A DNA stretch of 64,000 nt from Clusia tigrina (lineage: Eukaryota > Arthropoda > Insecta > Diptera > Clusiidae). Where the stretch lies: contig OV050030.1 of assembly GCA_920105625.2 (NCBI GenBank), positions 345,340,977 to 345,404,976 of the forward strand. Reading direction: 5' to 3'. The position numbers were made by a program, and so were the translations under genes. Of the stretch, positions 10,820-21,459 are shown one piece after another; within the stretch, counting starts at the first letter, position 1, and every line of letters begins with the position of its first letter. A model generated the notes under the pieces. That model was given only the letters and a program-made list of their open reading frames with translations. It had not been told where the DNA came from and searched no databases.

Positions 10820-12173
10820 CGAGGTGTGATCAAAAGATAACCGTTATTTTCATCTTTTCGTGAGTTACGTGTGTTCGATGTTCGCATTTTTTTATTTTTA
10901 TGTTGGTACACAGGTCTGTTATATATGTTGGCAATACCATTGAACCATTTTGGATTGTCAGTTTGTTTTTGACAGATAAAAAGGTTAGTCGTGTTTTGGT
11001 GTGCTCTACGATTTTGTACTATTCGAAAAAAATGGATCAAAGTAACTATATTCAGTTTTGTGTAAAAAATGAAATTAAATACACAAGGACATTTGAAATG
11101 TTGACTGTGGCCTTTGGCGAGTCTACTATGAGCAGAACACAAGTTCAATTGTGGTATAACCCGTTTAAGGAAGCCCGAGAAGATGTCAACGACGATGCTC
11201 GTCCTGGTCGCCCGAGCACGTCAACAACCGATGAAAACATTGACGCAGTGAAGAAAATGATTTTGGATTATCGTCGAATCACTATCAGAGAGGTTGCTGA
11301 TGATGTTGGCATATCGTTCGGCTCATGCCAAGCAATTTTTACGGATGTTTCAGGCATGAAACGTGCGGCAGCGAAGATTGTTCCAAATTGAATTGAATTT
11401 GAATGAATGAATTGCTAAATTTTGAGCAAAAACAACGTCGCATGGACATCGCTCAGGAGCTGTTGAACATCGTCAACGACGATCCAGATTTCCTCAAAAA
11501 GATCATAACTAGTGACGAATCGTGGGTGTATGGCTATGACATTGAAACCAAAGCCGAATCATCGCAATGGCAACGTCCAGATGAGCCAAGACCGAAAAAA
11601 GCAGGTCAAGTTCGGTCGAACGTAAAGATTTTGCTGGCAGTTTTCTTTGATTGCAATGGCGTGGTGCATCATGAATTCTTGCTACAAGGTCGTACGGTCA
11701 ACAAGGAATACTACCTTGAAGTTATGCGCCGTTTGCGAGAAGCACTTCGTCAGAAACGCCCAGAATTGTGGAAAAACCAATCATTTATTTTGCACCATGA
11801 TAACGCACCAGCTCACACATCGATGCTTGTGCGTAATTTTTTGGCCAAAAACAAAACCATTGTCATGGCTCAACCACCGTATTCACCGGACTTGGCCCCC
11901 ACTGACATTTTCCTCGTTTCCAAAACTGAAGACACCGATGAAAGGAAAGCGTTTTGCTACGATTGAGGAGATAAAAGAAAAATCGAAACAAGAGCTGTTG
12001 GCGATACCAAAAAAAAGCGTTTCAGAAGTGTTTCGAGGATTGGAAAAAACGCTGGCATAAGTGTATTATATCTGAGGGGAATTACTTTGAAGGGGACAAG
12101 ATAGTTGTTGATGAATAAATAAATACTTTATTTTTTGATCACACAATAACGGTTATTTTTTGATCACACCTCG
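10820..12173 (+). mobile_element. mariner transposon 1, nearly full length, inactive
   Basis: The 1,354-bp element is bounded by TA at 10818-10819 and 12174-12175. Its terminal inverted repeats of about 29 bp start CGAGGTGTGATCAAAA and differ at one position. It contains a plus-strand DD34D transposase gene. The good match of the two termini suggests a fairly recent insertion, but the coding region carries frameshifts. It sits inside piggyBac 1, so it is the younger of the two. Confidence 0.92.
11032..12060 (+). pseudogene. mariner transposase (DD34D), frame-shifted
   Basis: From ATG at 11032 the frame encodes a helix-turn-helix N-terminus, with a LWYNPFKEAREDVNDDARPG linker and GRPSTSTTDENI motif typical of mariner. 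A short insertion-like frame change near 11390 ends it. The catalytic domain resumes at 11403, with SDESWVYGYD (first Asp), HHDNAPAHTS (second Asp) and YSPDLAPTD (third Asp); 34 residues separate the last two, hence DD34D. A second frameshift near 11920 moves the C-terminus to another frame, ending at 12060. The enzyme would cut and paste the element at TA sites. I place it near the vertumnana/rosa type of mariner, with low certainty. Confidence 0.9.
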
Positions 12174-12289
12174 TATACATATAATCGTACTCTTTGTTGT
12201 CTGATAAGGAGATTTGTGCTTCGGAAAACGTTCGTTCCAATCGATTTACTGGTGGGTCTGCTGAATTCAAAACCGGTAGAAAATTACGA

Positions 12290-12960
12290 AGGGGCGATTT
12301 TGATTATACATTTGACGATATACAAAAAATATTTATATGTAGACACAAACAAATTGTCATTATGGCAACAAATTTCCATCAAATCTTGCCTTTGCACAAT
12401 GTTCAACTTTGGAAAAAGCTTCAACATCAAAAAGGAACCCTGAATCTGAACCCTGAAATCTTGCCTTTGCACAATGTTCAACTTTGGAAAAAGCTTCAAC
12501 ATCAAAAAGGAACCCTGAATCTTGTCAATACATCATGTAAGGTCAGCCAGGATTGTTACACTATGATAAAAAGGGCATGAAGATCTGGATTTGCACGACA
12601 ATGCAGTCCAACACCACCGAATCAATATAGGTGGAAATAAATGGTTTGGCCTTTGTTGTGCATTACTTTGAATTCGTTAGTTGGGAATGTTTGGAAATTG
12701 CGTTGTGATTATTGCAAAGTACAAAGTTGAGAAACCGATGAGTCAAAAAGAATTCAAAATCATTTTGACAGTAGCTCTTCTTTTGACGCAGAGGAAAGAA
12801 ACTACCGATGATAATTTCGAAGATGATGAATATCGACTACCAAATCTTCTAATAATTGAGGGAAAACACGTTATAATTAGAAACCCCAAGGGAACACATT
12901 GTCGCTGTCAATTGAAGGAATGGGGTAAGCCCACAAATTTATATTATTTCAGGCTATAAC
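12290..12960 (+). pseudogene. piggyBac 1 transposase C-terminal relic
   Basis: The segment near 12290-12400 reads RGDFDYTFDDIQKIF then an IVIMATNFHQI motif, as in piggyBac transposases just before their third catalytic block. After a tandem duplication come pieces with NKWFGLCC-like and MSQKEFKIILTVALL stretches near 12640-12780, which correspond to the helical insertion region. A Cys-containing tail near 12880-12950 (HCRCQLKEWGK) recalls the C-terminal zinc finger. Frames change at least three times. I infer the family from these weak but co-linear blocks plus the TTAA ends. Confidence 0.65.
12381..12530. repeat. 75-bp tandem duplication inside piggyBac 1
   Basis: 12381-12455 is repeated at 12456-12530, the first 67 bases exactly or nearly so. 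The unit is 25 codons, so it duplicates an ILPLHNVQLWKKLQHQKGTL segment in frame. Confidence 0.9.
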
Positions 12961-13330
12961 ACGAATACAGGCATTTTTTCATGACATTTCTTTCGGCCAT
13001 TTCATTTTATTTTACCATTTATTCCAAATTATATCAATATTTTATTTTTATATAATTTTCCACTAATATAATCATTTTTGTACCAATTGATTCGAACACA
13101 ATTAAATTTGTTAATAATAACAACAAAAAAAATCCAAATGTTCTATTTGCATACAAAGTTGTCATATAGAATAAGCGCCAGTGTTCGAAATTTCGAAAAG
13201 GCTTTTGTGAGAAAACGGATAATATGAAAATATTGTTGAGCAGATTTTTGAAATCAACGGGCTCTAATTACCTAAAAAAGTAATTTTTTCCAAAAAAATA
13301 ATTTAAAATATGATATCGTTCCGAAATGGG

Positions 13331-13334
13331 TTAA
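13331..13334. repeat. TTAA target duplication, right (piggyBac 1)
   Basis: Matches 10437-10440 and directly abuts the inverted CCCATTTCG terminus. Confidence 0.8.
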
Positions 13335-15307
13335 GCTATTTTCTGGATTATTTGGTTGTCATGAATTTTATCTCGTGTACGAACCTTAATTTAATTTATT
13401 TTGAAGGCTTATTGACGTGCTAGCAGTGGTTCTATCAAGTAATGATTTAGTTCATAACTCGCAGCATTTAATCCACTAAGAAAGCATTTGTGTTTATTTG
13501 GCACTAGGTGCCAGAAGTTTCACATTAATTTTCGTCAATCGAGAATACTTTCACCTGCTTTATTTCGACTATGTGGAAGAAATTTTTTCCATTGATTTAT
13601 GACACTTTCATTAAAAATAAGTTTTACTTTTGACTTACATTGTTATCACTGACTGTTTGAATACATTGTATTGCAGAGTTACCAAGTAATGAATTCGTCA
13701 ATATCGAATAATAATCAATAAAGCATATCAAATTCATTAACATTTAAAACGAGTATAACTTTGTTGGAGTAATGGAAGAAAGTGTTGTAATGCCATGAAT
13801 GATGTAATAATACAATTTTGAGCATTGGATTTATAAGTATTATCAATATTAACAAATAAAACAGTTTAAGAAGTTTAAGATAATTAAAAAATTCCTGATG
13901 TAAACCAAAGCTGGAAACATACTCGTATATACTTTATTAAAGAAGTCCCTAAAATAGCACAGCTAAATATCTTATTTCCAAGTTTATTGTTACGATATAT
14001 GTAACAGTTAGTCGAAATTACCAAAAAATGTTCTGTATTTCTATCTCCTTAAAAAATAAACTCTATAAAGATTCTAAGTAAAAGTTTCTGTATTGGGACA
14101 TAACTATATTATGGATCTTGTTGATTACATGTAGAGGATGTACCATATGTACCATGATGGATGTACCACGTACTATATTCATTAATGTTAAAGAGGGGTA
14201 TCCAATTACATGATTGTATCCAATATTTCCTCGATATATAAGCCGTACAGCCACTTTATTACTGTGAGAGTTGTTTGATTTCTTCTCTTACGAGTAATTA
14301 TAGCTCGGTCTCTAAGGCGAGCTCAGCCTTCTTTACTGGTAATACATGGAACAGTAGTATAAGTATATGAATAATTCATTAACTTTTCACAAATAAATAT
14401 TTGGAGTTGTCGAATATGTGCCTGTACATGCTTATATATATTTTTATTTTATGTATTCGGGATCGAGAATGCTATTTTAGGACAACCAAAAAATCGGGTA
14501 TACACAGACAAAACTATTTTATTTGATTCCTTCTCAAGTTAGAATATTAACTCATACTTATAAGGTAAATTAATGATTAGTTTGAACCTAAACGTAAGTA
14601 TTGAAACGTGGCTTTCAATAGAAAAAGATAATTTGAAATGTGACATATGGAGTAATACTTGTAACGTTTTGCGGCAGAAGATTCGTATCAAAAGTAGGTA
14701 TGAATCGAGCAATCGGCTGAAAGTAAAGCGAACAAATGTATTAATTTAATAAGTTAAACAGCAATTTTATCGATTATAGCTTTTCGTATTGATTACTTAT
14801 ATTTCTTTCCAAAATATTCAGATTAATTTATTATTGGTTTTATTTTTGGTTTGCAACTGGTTCCAAACCAGTTTTTATGAAGATTGAAGAAATCTCCGAA
14901 AGTATGGGCGTCCAGTCAAAAGAACTTCTTAAATTATTTCATAGCTATATATTTTCATCCAAATTGCAAGATTAAAAACTTTTTTTAAATAGAAAAAATA
15001 TAGTAAATAAAACAAGTAAATAGTAGTTACGACGAGCTTTATGCAGTAATTAAATGATAATAACTCCTATGGTACGCTAATTTAATTAAAATTTTTGTTG
15101 GATAACGAAACTGGATTCGGATATGGGAAATTATGGTTTCATATTGATGCTTTGTACTTATATTTTAAAATAATACACAAATATATCTATTTTTTGGTAA
15201 TATTTCTAGTTTTCTCTGAAATACATTCCAATGTGGGAACATATAATATTAGATATATCTAATTTATAACTAAATTATATACACTATTCAGTTGCAATCA
15301 ATTTTAC
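13335..15307 (-). other. AT-rich non-coding stretch, probably apterous intron
   Basis: No element or long reading frame is recognisable here. The stretch lies downstream of the splice donor of the second ap exon on the minus strand, so it should be intron. The next expected exon, the rest of the first LIM domain, is not visible in this interval or farther left in the window. Confidence 0.5.
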
Positions 15308-15524
15308 CTTTATTAAATGACCACAGCCCGCACAATCGTCTGAATGTAAGGGTAAATTTGTGTCATTTGTTGATTCCGGACTACTTGGTGGGCCATAGGG
15401 TTCAGTTTTCAAATAGATTCTGGAAATTGTTGGATCTGTAATTTCCCGACAAAATTTTCTCCTTCTATTTGTAAAATATTTTATAGGGGAGTCGTCGAAT
15501 GTTATACATTCCGCTGTTTCGAAG
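15308..15524 (-). CDS. ap: apterous (LIM-homeodomain factor), coding exon ending in LIM1
   Basis: This 217-nt minus-strand exon continues the frame of exon 15584-15786 after a 59-nt intron. It encodes FETAECITFDDSP near the start, KTEPYGPPSSPEST in the middle and DDCAGCGHLIK at the end. These match, in order, the segment of Drosophila Apterous that precedes and enters the first LIM zinc finger; CAGC supplies its first two Cys ligands. The last codon AAG is followed by GTAAAA, a good splice donor in phase 0. Apterous specifies dorsal wing identity and several neuron types as a nuclear DNA-binding protein. The remaining LIM domains and homeodomain lie outside what I can find. Confidence 0.92.
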
Positions 15525-15583
15525 CTGTGAATTAATTGATATTAAATCTAAACTACTTTTTCTGCTTGGAATGAAATATTTAC
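15525..15583 (-). other. ap: 59-nt apterous micro-intron
   Basis: On the minus strand it starts GTAAATATTT after GG and ends TTAATTCACAG before CTTCGAA. It contains stops in the incoming frame, and its removal joins the two exons so that Gly is encoded across the junction (GG plus C) and 140 codons read without interruption. The length is typical of short fly introns. Confidence 0.88.
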
Positions 15584-15786
15584 CCTCTATGTGAGTCACT
15601 GTATGCTGTTCCAAATGACTTATTACTCTGTTCACAAATGTCAGGGCACGAGGAACAGGATCTGTAGAGGAGACTATTATTGACTGCACCTGTAGCACTA
15701 GCACAATTATTTCTCCCTTGATGTGCTACAGGTGGTGTTGCACTTTTGTCTCTTGCGCTTGGTCCGAGAAATCTTGCGCTCTGCTG
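15584..15786 (-). CDS. ap: apterous, N-terminal coding exon
   Basis: This 203-nt minus-strand exon starts after TATTTGCAG at 15787-15795 and encodes QQSARFLGPSARDKSATPP, VAHQG, then SCSSCPDICEQSNKSFGTAY. Fly Apterous has the same order of blocks close after its start Met, beginning with the same QQSARFLGP. The exon ends AGAGG before a GTAAAT donor. It starts in phase 0, so the first coding exon with the initiator Met must lie further right on the minus strand; I did not find it among the elements of this window. The exon is intact, with no element inside it. Confidence 0.93.
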
Positions 15787-17119
15787 CTGCAAATAGAATA
15801 AACCATTGATAACTAGTAAAAAAACTATAAAACAAAACTAATACTACAAATAATTACAAATTGTTGCGCCTATTTTCAGTAGTAGATAACCACCATTTCG
15901 TCCATTATTTCATGAATAGGAATATATCAGAACATTTTTATATTCATATATTTGTGCACACAATATCCAAGATTTTCATGAAATACACTCAAACTCGGAG
16001 TTCCATATTAAGAACTATATAAAAGAATTTGCCGACATTAGTAGCGGTGGTCTTCAAAGACGCTAGAAAATACTAACTACATTTTAAATAAATCCGTATT
16101 GCGTCGTAAAAGTCTCCGAAAAAATTCCACCTCGTCTAGTGTTATCCTTATAGAGTCAAGAAATGTATCCATATATTCTGGATGAAGTATATGACAGTTC
16201 AGAACATATTCTACATGTACGAGTGTATTCTAAATTTCCCAGAATGCCGAAGCGCTTGTCAGATGTATTAGGAATGAACAATGTAAATTCAGTGTATATA
16301 ATAGTGAAATAAAATGAAAATATCCCATAATAAAATTTATTTTTTCCGACACACAATTTTGGCAGTTATTTTGATTCCTACTAGACTCCAGGTTGAAATA
16401 TGGGAGATATATATTTATCATCTTGCCCACTCTTAACAAGTTTCATAACTTGTAATCTATGAGAGATTTCTGGACGAATTGGTCGAGTAGGCACATTGGC
16501 ATTGTAAATACTTATTTAAGGTTGATCAGATAAATGAGAAACTCCTTTTCGATATAAAGAACTCCCAGTACTAAACGCAAATTGACTACAATAATACATC
16601 CCCAATTTCTTAAACAACACAGATATACTTATGAGCAGACCATAACCTTATACATACAAATAAATATATATTCTATTTAATCAAGAAACGCATACATATA
16701 TTCTATTTAATCAATGCACGTTCACCATGCACACAACCGGAAAGAATACATATTAAAAGAATGTAAGAAATAATTTTCAAATACAGTTTTCTAATTGGAA
16801 TATTAATAACTGTCAACTGATAACAACTAAGGCGCAGTAACACCACTACGCACTTGACAGCAGGTGGGCTTCTTCAATATTGTTGAAGGTCGTTTAAGTT
16901 CGGGATAGAAGAACAACAACTCGATGGCCTTAGCAACAAGAAGCGACTGTCGAAAAAAAGGCCAGCGGGACTCGCACAACAACAACAAGTATGCAAGATT
17001 GACTATGAAAGCGACTGGTACCAGGCATACGCTCTTTTTTTTCTTATGCACACCAATGGAGACGGACCAAAGGAAACCCGAAGGAAACGTTGCCGAATCA
17101 TCACACGCCACCACAAGGA
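15787..17119 (-). other. probable apterous upstream intron, unannotated
   Basis: AT-rich sequence with no convincing gene. The branch and acceptor signal of the ap exon lie at its left end. A 19-bp direct repeat (ATATTCTATTTAATCAA core) occurs twice near 16668-16715. From about 16830 the composition becomes GC-richer with CAA runs, possibly leader sequence of the LTR element at 17120-17620. Confidence 0.4.
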
Positions 17120-17620
17120 ACTAACAGATCTAAGGCACTAGTTTCTTCGTTTGTTACGACTGCGACTGTTGAGCTTCGTCAAATTACGCAGTCAAGCAGA
17201 ATAGCGTCGAGTTAGCACCAACTACAGGACACACACATTGTCTTCGCCATTACCCAAGAATTTTATAGGATGGTGAAAACAGGCTGGGTGTACCAACAAC
17301 CAAGTGATTTTTGCAAAGGAATTCATTTTGTAAGCTACAGGCACAGTGGACGAACTTCGTAAGCGGCTAGGATAGTTTTTCACCAAAACATAACAGAGAG
17401 TTTATGGCAGACAGCAGTGCTAGAAGAGTCAGATATTTTTGGCAACTGTAAGGTTTGGAGAGTAGGCATGCCAGCTAGAGCTACTTATCATGCCTGACTC
17501 CAGTGATGATCTTCTTCTTGGAGTTGACTTCCTGACAAGTCTAGGAACCATATTGAAGTGCGGTGATTAGGAGATCACACTGAAACCTCATAACTTTTGA
17601 GCAACACCGAGATTTTGCAA
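17120..17620 (+). pseudogene. LTR-retrotransposon gag/protease scrap
   Basis: In different plus-strand frames there is an ATGTVDELRKRL stretch near 17338 resembling a gag helical segment. Near 17490 an MPDSSDDLLLGVDFLTSLG segment has the form of the C-terminal half of a retroviral-type aspartic protease, where an LLG(V/I)DF(L) motif precedes a conserved Gly. A stop follows near 17567. No LTRs were identified. The family cannot be named beyond Ty3/gypsy-like, and the fragment is clearly decayed. Confidence 0.5.
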
Positions 17621-18231
17621 CGTTCTCCCCAAACCGTATTGATAATGAAAATTTATAAATTAAAGTCTAGATCATGGCACGGTTACTTAGAGAGTTAGAA
17701 AGAGGAATAAATTTTCAAAACACGGGAATTTTAAGCAAAGTTGGCTTACTATTGCGGTTATCTGTGGTTTATATAACATATCAAGGGATGGCTTGTACCT
17801 CTTTTTTGACATAAGTTTAGCCAAGATTCCTTTTCGAGCAACCGATCTAGATACTGAAACCGCTTAAGATTTCGTGCTCTATTGCGGACACCAAGATTAT
17901 TGAAAAGTTACGAGATTTTCTTATATTTATTTTTATTATATTTTACTTACACCGTTTACTTCAAGGTAAAAAACGGTATACTTAGTTTGTGCAGGTGAGA
18001 CGTTTTTCAACAACAGGATGTAAATAAATTGATGCTCCGCGCTAGAGCTTAGAGCAATTTTAGTTCAAGTAATATGTAAATTATGTAGAAAAAAAATAAA
18101 CATTCACATTATTGAAAATCACCATATCTTCGGTCTAATGAATGGACTAGAGACTCAATTTGATGGTTATGTAGATGTGGGACACTAAGCAAATCCGTGG
18201 ACGAACTATTGAGGGAACCAGCATTTGGATA
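17621..18231. other. unrecognised spacer
   Basis: I see no gene or known element here. The last part grades into the inverted GTGGGCGTGGC-family repeat. Confidence 0.4.
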
Positions 18232-18791
18232 CTATAATTCGAACTGATCAGAGAAAGGACTTTCCAAAAAGGGAACTTTTAGGACTAAAGTTAAAATTAG
18301 GCTACCTATGCTCGTATTGATGCTATGTGGACAAAAATTGTCAGTTTTGTATATTATGTCTCTAATAGTGTGTGTGATAGGGGATATGGGAATCATAGCT
18401 CTCCTACCACGCCCACAATTAACCAAAAATTATTACTTGGTTCCTCTTGAAGATTCACAAACGAAATTGCAAAGGAAGGTTCAATATCATATAAAAAGTG
18501 CATATGATATTCACAGCCACGGCTACTATGGACGCATATTTATAACTTACGCCCTATACAATAATTTTAGACGAAATTTTCTATAAATACGTATATAGAC
18601 GCTGCAAAGCTATACACATTGGACCATCAGATAAAAGCCACGCCTCCCTCCCATAAAATTAATTTTGGGGAACCTACTTAAAATTACCCTATCTATGCTT
18701 CTAATGATAATATATAAATACAGCGTCCATTATGTCCGAACTAGCGTGTATCCAAAATACGGATAGATTATTAATATTCTCACGCCCACAA
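18232..18791 (-). repeat. GTGGGCGTGGC-family interspersed repeat, copy A1 (left part)
   Basis: Read on the minus strand this stretch aligns with the middle of copies A2 to A4: the block around CAATACGAGCATAGGTAGCC, then AAAGTTCC and CTGATCAG. The motif CCACGCCCACAATTAACC occurs twice, at about 18409 and 18783. The copy is degenerate and has no recognisable ends. piggyBac 2 is inserted at its right end at a TTAA within that motif. Confidence 0.7.
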
Positions 18792-18795
18792 TTAA
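18792..18795. repeat. TTAA target duplication, left (piggyBac 2)
   Basis: Precedes terminus CCCTCCGGCGGGTGAG; matches TTAA at 20435-20438. Confidence 0.88.
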
Positions 18796-18809
18796 CCCTC
18801 CGGCGGGTG

Positions 18810-20205
18810 AGAAGGTCGTGGAAGGAATGGAAACCAATCACTTTGAAAGAGTTCGATGCTTTTTTGGCTATTATTTTGTATGCTGGACTCACTAAATCGA
18901 ATAGTGAACCTCTTGAAGAGTTATGGGGACCAACGCGCTGTCCAATATATAAAGCTGCATTATCATTAGATCGTATGAAGTGCATAAAACAATGCCTTAG
19001 ATTCGACAATGGAAATACGCGACAGCAGCGACTAATCAACAGCAAAACTGCGGCTATTGATGATATTTGGCAAATGTTGCAGTCTAACTTGGCAGCAGCT
19101 TACACTCCGCATGATGCAGTGACCGTTTATTAGCAGTTATTCCCATACAGAGGCCGCACCCGCTTCATACATACACAGTACAAAGATATGGTGGTTGTGC
19201 GACTCAAAATCATTTTATCCTGTCAAAGGAATGATTTGCTCTGGGAAATTGCCTGACCAGGCACGAGAGGTGAATCAAGGGCAGAATGTTGTACTTCAAA
19301 TTTCGGAGAGATATTTGAATACAGGCCGCACAATTTATGCCGACAATTTTTTCACAACTTTGGATTTGGCGCGTACTTTGATCAGGAAGAAAACCGCATA
19401 TGTTGGAACAGTGCGCTCGAATAAGACATGTGTGCCTCGGGAATTCCAAAAAAATCATACGCGTCCTGTCAACAGAACATTGTTCGGCTTCATCGAAGAC
19501 GATATAGCACTGTGTTCATATGTGCCCAAGAAGAACAAAGCGGTAATTTTGCTGTCGACACAACATTATACTTGCGGTGTGGACATGCAAACTGAAAAGA
19601 AGAAGCCGTTTGGTATTTTGGATTACAATGCCAAAAAATCGGGCGTTGATACAATGGACCAGATGCTTGGCACATATACATGCAAGCGCTCAACAAACCG
19701 CTGGCCATTGGCCATGTTTTATAATATGGTGGACATTGCTGCATTAGCTGCATTTATTTCATACAACGAGATGAAGCCAATAAAAAGAAGTGACACACGA
19801 CGTTCATTCCTACTGATGCTGACAAAACAATTGGCACTACCAAACATAGAGGAACGAGCGCTGAACAACCGTATAACCGCATATCCAAGGATACGGAACG
19901 CAATGGAAGCATTTGATACAAAGGTAAGAAAAAACAATTCTAATGTTCAAAAGCAGAATAACTACATAATTTTGTTCTTTTTAGATATTATCAAGACCGG
20001 CAGAAGGAGCTGCACCGTCGTTTGCGTCTAGAACGAACAGACCGTCATGTCGCCTATGCCGTTCTGAGTACGGACGGCAGCGGAAAACAAGGGCCTATTG
20101 CCATTCCTGTAACAATCCAGTTTGAGCAGAGCATTCAACACTTATGGATCGATGCTATACCTGCACAGAAAATATGTTGGACGAGGGACAATCTACACAA
20201 TAATA
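18810..20205 (+). pseudogene. piggyBac 2 transposase, N-terminally deleted, with intron
   Basis: Recognisable blocks in order are WKPITLKEFDAFLAIILYAGL, FPYRGRTRF-like near 19140 (after a stop at 19131), IYADNFFTTLDLA with a catalytic Asp, DYNAKKSGVDTMDQMLGTY with the second Asp, and NRWPLAMFYNMVDIAALA. At 19923 the frame meets GTAAGAAA and, 63 bp later, TTCTTTTTAG; splicing there continues in phase into ILSRPAEGAAP and a Cys-rich finger (CRLCRSEY, YCHSCNN). The finger carries a TGA at about 20120 where a Cys codon is expected. Frame changes near 19131 and the missing N-terminus make it inactive. Confidence 0.85.
19923..19985 (+). other. putative spliceosomal intron in piggyBac 2
   Basis: Starts GTAAGAAAA and ends TTGTTCTTTTTAG, with stops inside. 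Removing it joins ACAAAG to ATATTATCA in frame and links the catalytic domain to the C-terminal Cys-rich finger. Confidence 0.7.
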
Positions 20206-20434
20206 GTTTTTTAGGCTTTTTTCATATAAAACTCATAAAAAATTAATAATGTTATATATACAAAAAAAAGAAATTTTTTCTAACATTCATTATACATGTA
20301 TAATTAGTAAATAATAATAAATCAAAACAAAAAAAATGTAAACAAAATGCGTTTTCATATAAAATTCCATACAAATAGAAATAGGTGGACCTTGTACTTC
20401 GTATAAGGCAACGGATGACTCAACCGTCGGAGGG

Positions 20435-20438
20435 TTAA
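20435..20438. repeat. TTAA target duplication, right (piggyBac 2)
   Basis: Directly follows the inverted right terminus. Confidence 0.88.
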
Positions 20439-20620
20439 GCAATATACATTTCTAGGGCTCTAAGCTAAATTCATCAATGCAATTTCTTACGAAGGTTCAG
20501 AGGTACATTTTGGGAGCCACGCCCTCTATCTTGACATATTTATAGCATATGACCTATGCCAAATTCTTGGACAAAATTTTCTTTGAATTAGTAAAGTAGA
20601 AAATAAAAAATTTGAATGGC
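20439..20620 (-). repeat. GTGGGCGTGGC-family repeat, copy A1 (right part)
   Basis: Weak continuation of the inverted repeat after piggyBac 2, including GGGAGCCACGCCCTCTATC and a TTGGACAAAATTTTCT block that resembles the family motif around AAATTTCGTC. The limits are uncertain. Confidence 0.45.
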
Positions 20621-21459
20621 TTCAAAGCCAATCACAAGAAATGGTGACAATTGAATCTCCTTCTATTAATCTTGGTAAGCAATTATACAATCCTATAGGC
20701 AAAAATCGAGATTTACTTTTATAAAATGCAATCAACGCAAAATAAATGAAATAAAATGAAATAAAAATCAAACTAAGCTAAATTGGTATGTGTTGGTAAC
20801 AAAACGAAAACGCAGCTCCTATTCAGCTGTGGGTAATAAAAATATCAATAAAGTGGAAAAACCCAAAGATCAGTGCATATAACTTTGCTAAGCACATTTT
20901 GGAAAAACTTTCGCAAAATCGTTAATGATTGAGAAAGTAACAACGAAAGCATCAAAACATATTAAATAAAAAGTAGAAAAAAACTATCAGTGCTTTCGAA
21001 GGGGATTGAACTAGGAGTTTCTCCAATACAAGGGTCAGTTGAATTGGAAAGTTTTAAAATCTCGTTTTAAAAAGTTCTTAATATTATTAAAGGAGATATG
21101 ATTCCACGGCCATTAAAACGTGTAGAGTAAGAACAAATAAAAACAAGGCTGAAGAAAACTGTAACACCCTATACATAACGTCAGAAAACTAATAGTAGAA
21201 GAGCCTCGAAAATGAAACGGACCAGAACAATGACAAAATTCTGATACCGAAGCCTACTGTAAGTTACCAAACCGCCACGCGGAGAAATAGATAATTTAAG
21301 TGTTCTTATTGTTGTTGGAATTATTTAATAAATAAAAAGATTCAATTAGACGTTGAAATTCGTCTGTTTTCTCTTGAGCGAATTTACTTTATGGATGCAA
21401 AGGGTACTCTTCTGGCGGAAGTAAGGTTGAACATACGAGAATACAGAAACGTATTTGTT
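20621..21459. other. unrecognised AT-rich spacer
   Basis: I see no gene. The part near 21100-21350 could hold the 5' LTR or leader of the following retroelement, but I found no matching second LTR. Confidence 0.35.

Larger units (their letters stand above)
10441..13330 (+). mobile_element. piggyBac-like transposon 1, relic, with nested mariner
   Basis: The ends are CCCATTTCG at 10441 and its inverse at 13322-13330, flanked by TTAA, the obligate piggyBac target. A subterminal inverted repeat of about 22 bp lies at 10789-10810 and 13175-13196, about 350 bp from the left end and 135 bp from the right, an asymmetry known from piggyBac. A decayed piggyBac-type transposase C-terminus lies at 12290-12960. 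A mariner occupies 10820-12173. Without it the element is about 1.5 kb, so the transposase N-terminal half has also been deleted. Confidence 0.8.
18796..20434 (+). mobile_element. piggyBac-like transposon 2
   Basis: The ends are CCCTCCGGCGGGTGAG on the left and, inverted, CCCTCCGACGGTTGAG on the right, flanked by TTAA on both sides. The 1,639-bp element consists almost wholly of the transposase gene. The coding region begins almost immediately after the left terminus, so the 5' untranslated region and the first 100 or more codons are missing relative to other piggyBac transposases. It is inserted in repeat A1. Confidence 0.9.

Noticed and set aside
15465..15704. Minus-strand frame in a third phase overlapping the ap exons, suggesting a frameshifted pseudogene
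   Set aside because: It begins without ATG and ends in ap intron and exon sequence; a 59-nt intron explains the phase change and gives a clean ap reading, so no frameshift is needed.
16827..17114. Minus-strand frame of 95 codons with hydrophobic stretches
   Set aside because: It is antisense to CAA/AAC-rich DNA, and no conserved domain or splice context supports it.
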